64,000 nucleotides of DNA, from the NCBI RefSeq assembly GCF_014204415.1, contig NZ_JACHLE010000001.1, positions 1,550,001 through 1,614,000 on the forward strand. Direction: 5' to 3'. The first letter of the stretch is position 1. Each line of letters opens with the position of its first letter. A program made the translations under genes and the position numbers. Shown piece after piece: positions 60,367 to 64,000 of the stretch. Source of the stretch: Chryseobacterium defluvii (GTDB lineage Bacteria; Bacteroidota; Bacteroidia; Flavobacteriales; Weeksellaceae). The notes beneath the pieces were generated by a model. It made no database searches, was not told the DNA's origin, and saw nothing but the letters and a program-made list of their open reading frames with translations.

Positions 60367-60654
60367 ATGATTAATGTAGTAGTAACTTATACCGTAAACC
60401 CTGATTTTGTTTCAGAAAATAAAGTCAATATTCAGAAGTTTCTGGATGATTTCAAAAAACTGGATCCCTCCACATTTGAATATAAGGTATATGTAAAAGA
60501 AGACGGGATTACATTTTTACATTATTCCAATTACATGAATGAAGAAATTCAGCACGAGGTTTTGAATGTACCCTCTTTTAAGGAGTTTCAGAGATTAAGG
60601 GACGAAAGCGGACTGAACGGTTCGCACAAAGTGGAAATTTTACAATCACTATAG
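60367..60654 (+). CDS. Small conserved-looking protein between nrdB and nrdA (possible ABM-like fold)
   Basis: The 95-residue protein lies in the nrd operon. The pattern VVVTYTVNPDFVSENKVNIQKFL, then YKVYVKEDGITFLHYSNYMNEE, then PSFKEFQRLRDES is reminiscent of antibiotic-biosynthesis-monooxygenase (ABM) ferredoxin-like proteins. No catalytic residues can be named. It may support the reductase or be a passenger. Its function is unknown. Confidence 0.65.
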   Translation: MINVVVTYTVNPDFVSENKVNIQKFLDDFKKLDPSTFEYKVYVKEDGITFLHYSNYMNEEIQHEVLNVPSFKEFQRLRDESGLNGSHKVEILQSL

Positions 60655-60707
60655 CAACAAAATTCCCGGATAAGATAATATTCAGGGATTCGAAAATATA
60701 AACAACT

Positions 60708-62366
60708 ATGGAAGAACAAAGCACACATATATGGTGGCTCAATGAAGAGTCTGAGCAGATGCTGAACCGTGGCTACCTGCTGAAAGGAGAAACAGTGGAC
60801 GGAGCCATCGACAGGATTACGACCGCAGCAGCAAAGAGGTTATATAAGCCTGAGCTTCAGCCGGCTTTCAAAGAAATGATCACAAAAGGATGGATCAGTT
60901 TCTCTTCCCCTGTATGGGCAAATATGGGAACCCAAAGAGGGCTTCCTATCTCTTGTTTTAATGTTCATATCCCTGACAGTATTGAAGGAATTACCCACAA
61001 AATGGGCGAAGTGATCATGCAGACGAAGATCGGAGGCGGAACTTCAGGATATTTCGGGGAACTTCGTAACAGAGGTACCGCCGTAACGGATAACGGAAAA
61101 TCTTCGGGAGCCGTTTCTTTCATGAAGCTCTTTGATACTGCTATGGATGTGGTTTCACAGGGCGGTGTAAGAAGGGGGGCTTTTGCCGCTTATCTGGATA
61201 TTGACCACGGGGATATTGAAGAATTTTTATCTATAAAAGATATCGGAAGCCCTATCCAAAACTTATTTACGGGCATTTGTGTTCCGGATTACTGGATGCA
61301 GGATATGATCGACGGGGATATGGATAAGCGTAAAACCTGGGCAAGAGTACTGGAAAGCCGTCAGCAAAAGGGCCTTCCGTACATCTTCTTTACAGATAAT
61401 GTTAACAGGAATAAGCCACAGGTTTATAAGGATCTGGGATTACCTGTAAATGCTAGTAATCTTTGTTCCGAGATCATGCTTCCTTCTTCTATGGAAGAGT
61501 CATTCATCTGCTGCCTGTCTTCTATGAATTTAGAACTGTATGATGAGTGGAAAGACACCAATGCCGTAAAACTGGCCATCTATTTCCTAGATGCTGTTTT
61601 ATCTGAATTTATTGATAAAACGGAAGGAAACTATTACCTGCAGGGAGCAAGAAACTTCGCAATGCGCCACAGAGCGCTTGGACTGGGTGTTTTAGGATAC
61701 CATTCTTATTTGCAGAAGAACATGATCCCGTTCGAAAGCTTCGAGGCCACGCAATTCAATGCAAGAGCTTTCAGGCACATTAAAGAACAGGCAGAGCAGG
61801 CATCAAGAGAATTAGCCAATATTTATGGAGAACCTGAAATATTAAAAGGATATGGACTTAGGAACACTACAACAATGGCTATTGCGCCCACTACTTCCAG
61901 TTCGGCTATCTTAGGGCAAACTTCTCCTGGGATCGAGCCATTCGCATCCAACTATTACAAGGCAGGTTTGGCGAAAGGAAACTTCATGCGTAAGAATAAG
62001 TATTTAGCTAAATTACTCGAAGAAAAAGGCTTGGATAATGAAGAAACCTGGAGAACGATCATGCTGAATCACGGCTCTGTTCAACATCTGAATGAACTGA
62101 CTGACGAAGAAAAAGCAGTATTCAAGACATTCAAAGAGATATCCCCTATGGAAATCATTTCTCAGGCTGCACAGAGACAGCAGTATATTGACCAGGCACA
62201 GTCTCTAAACTTGCAGATCCCGTCAACCATGCCTGTAAAGGATGTTAATTATCTCTATATAGAAGCATGGAAAAAGGGCGTTAAAACATTATATTATCAG
62301 AGAAGTTCCTCTGTTTCCAAGGAACTTATGGTTAATTTCGTATCATGTTCCAGCTGCGAGGCTTAG
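60708..62366 (+). CDS. nrdA: Ribonucleoside-diphosphate reductase, alpha subunit (short NrdE-prime type)
   Basis: The 552-residue protein has the alpha-barrel catalytic residues: Cys83 (LPISCFN), the Asn251-Cys253-Glu255 triad (ASNLCSEIM), a cysteine at FICCLSS (268/269), the YY pair in TLYYQRSS for radical transfer, and the terminal redox pair Cys547-Cys550 (CSSCEA). It lacks the N-terminal ATP-cone and is much shorter than the roughly 760-residue E. coli enzyme, so it has no allosteric activity site. It fits the NrdE-prime family known from Bacteroidota. Confidence 0.92.
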   Translation: MEEQSTHIWWLNEESEQMLNRGYLLKGETVDGAIDRITTAAAKRLYKPELQPAFKEMITKGWISFSSPVWANMGTQRGLPISCFNVHIPDSIEGITHKMGEVIMQTKIGGGTSGYFGELRNRGTAVTDNGKSSGAVSFMKLFDTAMDVVSQGGVRRGAFAAYLDIDHGDIEEFLSIKDIGSPIQNLFTGICVPDYWMQDMIDGDMDKRKTWARVLESRQQKGLPYIFFTDNVNRNKPQVYKDLGLPVNASNLCSEIMLPSSMEESFICCLSSMNLELYDEWKDTNAVKLAIYFLDAVLSEFIDKTEGNYYLQGARNFAMRHRALGLGVLGYHSYLQKNMIPFESFEATQFNARAFRHIKEQAEQASRELANIYGEPEILKGYGLRNTTTMAIAPTTSSSAILGQTSPGIEPFASNYYKAGLAKGNFMRKNKYLAKLLEEKGLDNEETWRTIMLNHGSVQHLNELTDEEKAVFKTFKEISPMEIISQAAQRQQYIDQAQSLNLQIPSTMPVKDVNYLYIEAWKKGVKTLYYQRSSSVSKELMVNFVSCSSCEA

Positions 62367-62394
62367 AATACAAATAATAAACATCAATATATTT

Positions 62395-62435
62395 CAAAAA
62401 GACACACTCTTAAGAGTGTGTCTTCTACTATTTTA
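62395..62435 (+). terminator. Terminator of the nrd operon
   Basis: A perfect 26-base palindrome (62399-62424, AAGACACACTCTT and its inverse) follows the nrdA stop by about 30 bases, with a T-rich stretch after it. Confidence 0.75.
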
Positions 62436-62669
62436 AGTTTTCATTAAAATTTAATTTCGGTAGTAACCTTTATTCAGTTTTCATATTATCAACCATAGGC
62501 TAGTATCAAAAAACATATAATTATATCCTATGGTTCAGAAAATTTATAAGACGCTTGTCAATTAAAATATACTTGTATTTTTTTACAGATGAATTAAAAC
62601 AATTAAGTTTTTTTAATATCATTTACATACAATTTATTAAAAATTAAAAAGCATGAAAAAATAATTTAT

Positions 62670-62677
62670 TAAGTTTG
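62670..62677 (+). promoter_or_regulatory. Promoter -7 element of the secreted repeat-protein gene
   Basis: TAAGTTTG is an exact TAnnTTTG match, 51 bases upstream of the ATG at 62728. No -33 TTG was found. Confidence 0.4.
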
Positions 62678-62727
62678 CAAAAAATATCAGATCATTTGAT
62701 TTGATTAAATGGAAAAACACAATAACA

Positions 62728-64000
62728 ATGAATAAAATTTTACTTACTCTAAGTATAAGCTTATCTTCTATGGCTTATTCTCAAAATCTTAATTTTACAG
62801 ATTCAAAATTTAAAGCTTTACTATTAAGTTCAAATACCAATAATCAGATTGCGAAAGATTCCAGCGGGAACTTTATTGCGATTGACACAAACGGAGATGG
62901 AGATATCCAGGTTTCAGAAGCAGCACAGATAACAGCTTTAACAATAAAGCAGGATCCCAACCAGATGTATATTGATCCCGACGGAAATTTATATGATCCT
63001 AACAATGTAAACACAGCTTATTATAATAGCCATTTGCCAGATGGGATTTCAGATGCATTACTTTTCCCCAACCTAGAAGAACTGTATTTCTGGGATACAA
63101 AAGCTGCAAATATTGGTTTTATAAATAACAGTAAAATCAGAAAGGTACAAGGAATGCCTGTTTATTATGGTTTTACTTCATCCAGTATAGTGACCAATCC
63201 TGCTCCAATAAATCTTTTATTCGATAATTGTTCCGGTATTCAAAATATAAGTGATGTAATTGCTTATCAGGCAACAATGCTTCCCTGGACCTCACCAGAA
63301 AACAGCTTAACAATAAAAAACTGTTCACAAATTAACAGCAATGCTGTTGTTGATTCTGCCGGACTTCAGGAATTATATATTGAAAATTCGAATATTGGTG
63401 TGTTGACATTCAATTCATGTGCATTGCTGGAAAAGATTTCTGTTCCTAATTTAAATACTTTAACCAGTATCTCCGTATTAGGAGACACAGGGATGGTACA
63501 CGATTTGGAGTTAATAGCAAATAACTGTATCAATTTACAGGAAATTGTTGCGGAAACGAATATTGGCACTTTTGTCCGAAATTATTTTACATCTGTCAAC
63601 CTTAACGGGTGTACTTCTTTAAAAAAGATAGTAGGGCTCAATCCTACTTCTATTAATTTTTCCAGTGCCGGCCTTATAAATCTGGAGGAACTTGACTGCT
63701 CTTATTATAATAAACTCGGCTATTATGCAACTCCTGGAATAACTTTCGGAAATCTGACTTATTTAAATTTAGCCGGTCTTCCTAAGCTCAAAAAATTAAA
63801 AGCATTTAATCAGCCTATCACGAACGATATCAACTTCTCCACAGCAACTACTTTGGAAAAAATAGACATTACAAATTCTTGCGGATATATGACTGCCGTA
63901 AACGCAAATAATTTACCTAACCTTACTACTCTGAAAACTGACATCATTTTGATAAATGCCACATCACCCGACCTTCATTTTGATCTGCAGCAGATTAATG
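62728..64000 (+). CDS. Secreted leucine-rich-repeat-like protein with an EF-hand-type loop, 3' end outside the window
   Basis: The frame is open for 424 codons from the ATG at 62728 to the window edge with no stop. It has a signal peptide (MNKILLTLSISLSSMAYSQ) and a calcium-loop pattern D53-T-N-G-D-G-D-I-Q-V-S-E64, as in EF-hand/dockerin loops. It continues as irregular repeats of the LRR type (LPNLEELYFWD, LQELYIENSN, LLEKISVPNLNTL, LINLEELDCSYYN, LTYLNLAGLPKLKKLKAF). Such proteins in Flavobacteriia usually carry a C-terminal T9SS sorting domain; that end is not visible here. It is probably surface exposed. Confidence 0.75.
   Translation, partial: MNKILLTLSISLSSMAYSQNLNFTDSKFKALLLSSNTNNQIAKDSSGNFIAIDTNGDGDIQVSEAAQITALTIKQDPNQMYIDPDGNLYDPNNVNTAYYNSHLPDGISDALLFPNLEELYFWDTKAANIGFINNSKIRKVQGMPVYYGFTSSSIVTNPAPINLLFDNCSGIQNISDVIAYQATMLPWTSPENSLTIKNCSQINSNAVVDSAGLQELYIENSNIGVLTFNSCALLEKISVPNLNTLTSISVLGDTGMVHDLELIANNCINLQEIVAETNIGTFVRNYFTSVNLNGCTSLKKIVGLNPTSINFSSAGLINLEELDCSYYNKLGYYATPGITFGNLTYLNLAGLPKLKKLKAFNQPITNDINFSTATTLEKIDITNSCGYMTAVNANNLPNLTTLKTDIILINATSPDLHFDLQQIN

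Larger units (their letters stand above)
62367..62727. other. Spacer between nrdA and the repeat-protein gene
   Basis: These 361 bases hold the nrd terminator at 62399 and the promoter motif at 62670. The rest is AT-rich and shows no gene or other repeat. Confidence 0.5.

Overview
The window looks like a chromosomal segment of a Bacteroidota bacterium of the class Flavobacteriia, most likely Chryseobacterium or a close relative in the Weeksellaceae. The reasons are AT-rich DNA, recurrent TAnnTTTG -7 promoter motifs, type IX secretion (T9SS) cargo and its regulator PorX, an LpxC-FabZ fusion, a chromosomal subclass B1 metallo-beta-lactamase and a NrdE-prime type ribonucleotide reductase. No rRNA, tRNA, CRISPR array, integrase or insertion sequence was recognised.

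Layout. Positions 1-3,000 hold the 5' end of hemB, a tiny T9SS cargo protein and an ABC-2 exporter pair. Positions 3,000-9,500 are a minus-strand housekeeping run: lpxD, lpxC/fabZ, lpxA, efp, a second lpxD-like gene, sucD and a beta-barrel protein. Positions 9,550-19,620 carry an HD hydrolase, an S41 peptidase, porX, exonuclease III, an RlpA-like protein, two secreted proteins sharing a module, and rimO.

Positions 19,640-49,680 are one long minus-strand polysaccharide locus, with genes mostly overlapping or a few bases apart. It starts beside recX/glyA and ends at a hairpin terminator at 19,640. It contains an aminotransferase and a WbpM-type dehydratase, then Wza and Wzc, a nucleotide-sugar dehydrogenase, two tandem DegT-type proteins, an acyltransferase, a Wzx flippase, several glycosyltransferases, two Wzy/WaaL-like proteins and an FkbM methyltransferase. 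It continues with an amidotransferase trio (WbpG/HisH/HisF-like), a UDP-L-FucNAc module (FnlA, FnlB, FnlC), a reductase and WbpL-like initiating transferase, and RfbC. Read together, the locus predicts a Wzx/Wzy-dependent surface glycan initiated with D-FucNAc or D-QuiNAc phosphate and containing L-FucNAc, probably converted to its acetamidino form.

Positions 49,690-58,730 carry recX, glyA, a divergent thioredoxin-reductase-like/Fur-family pair sharing a palindrome, a lipoprotein-type B1 metallo-beta-lactamase and a MacAB-like ABC system with two permeases. Positions 59,160-62,370 encode ribonucleotide reductase (nrdB, a small ABM-like gene, nrdA) behind a leader with DnaA-box-like sequences. 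The window ends inside a secreted repeat protein with an EF-hand-like loop.

The least ordinary items are a DegT-family protein lacking its PLP lysine next to an intact paralogue, a HisF paralogue lacking its cyclase aspartate, an acyltransferase whose 3' end appears frameshifted, a lipoprotein with hyaluronidase-like motifs inside the glycan locus, and promoter motifs placed so close to ATG that the messages should be leaderless.
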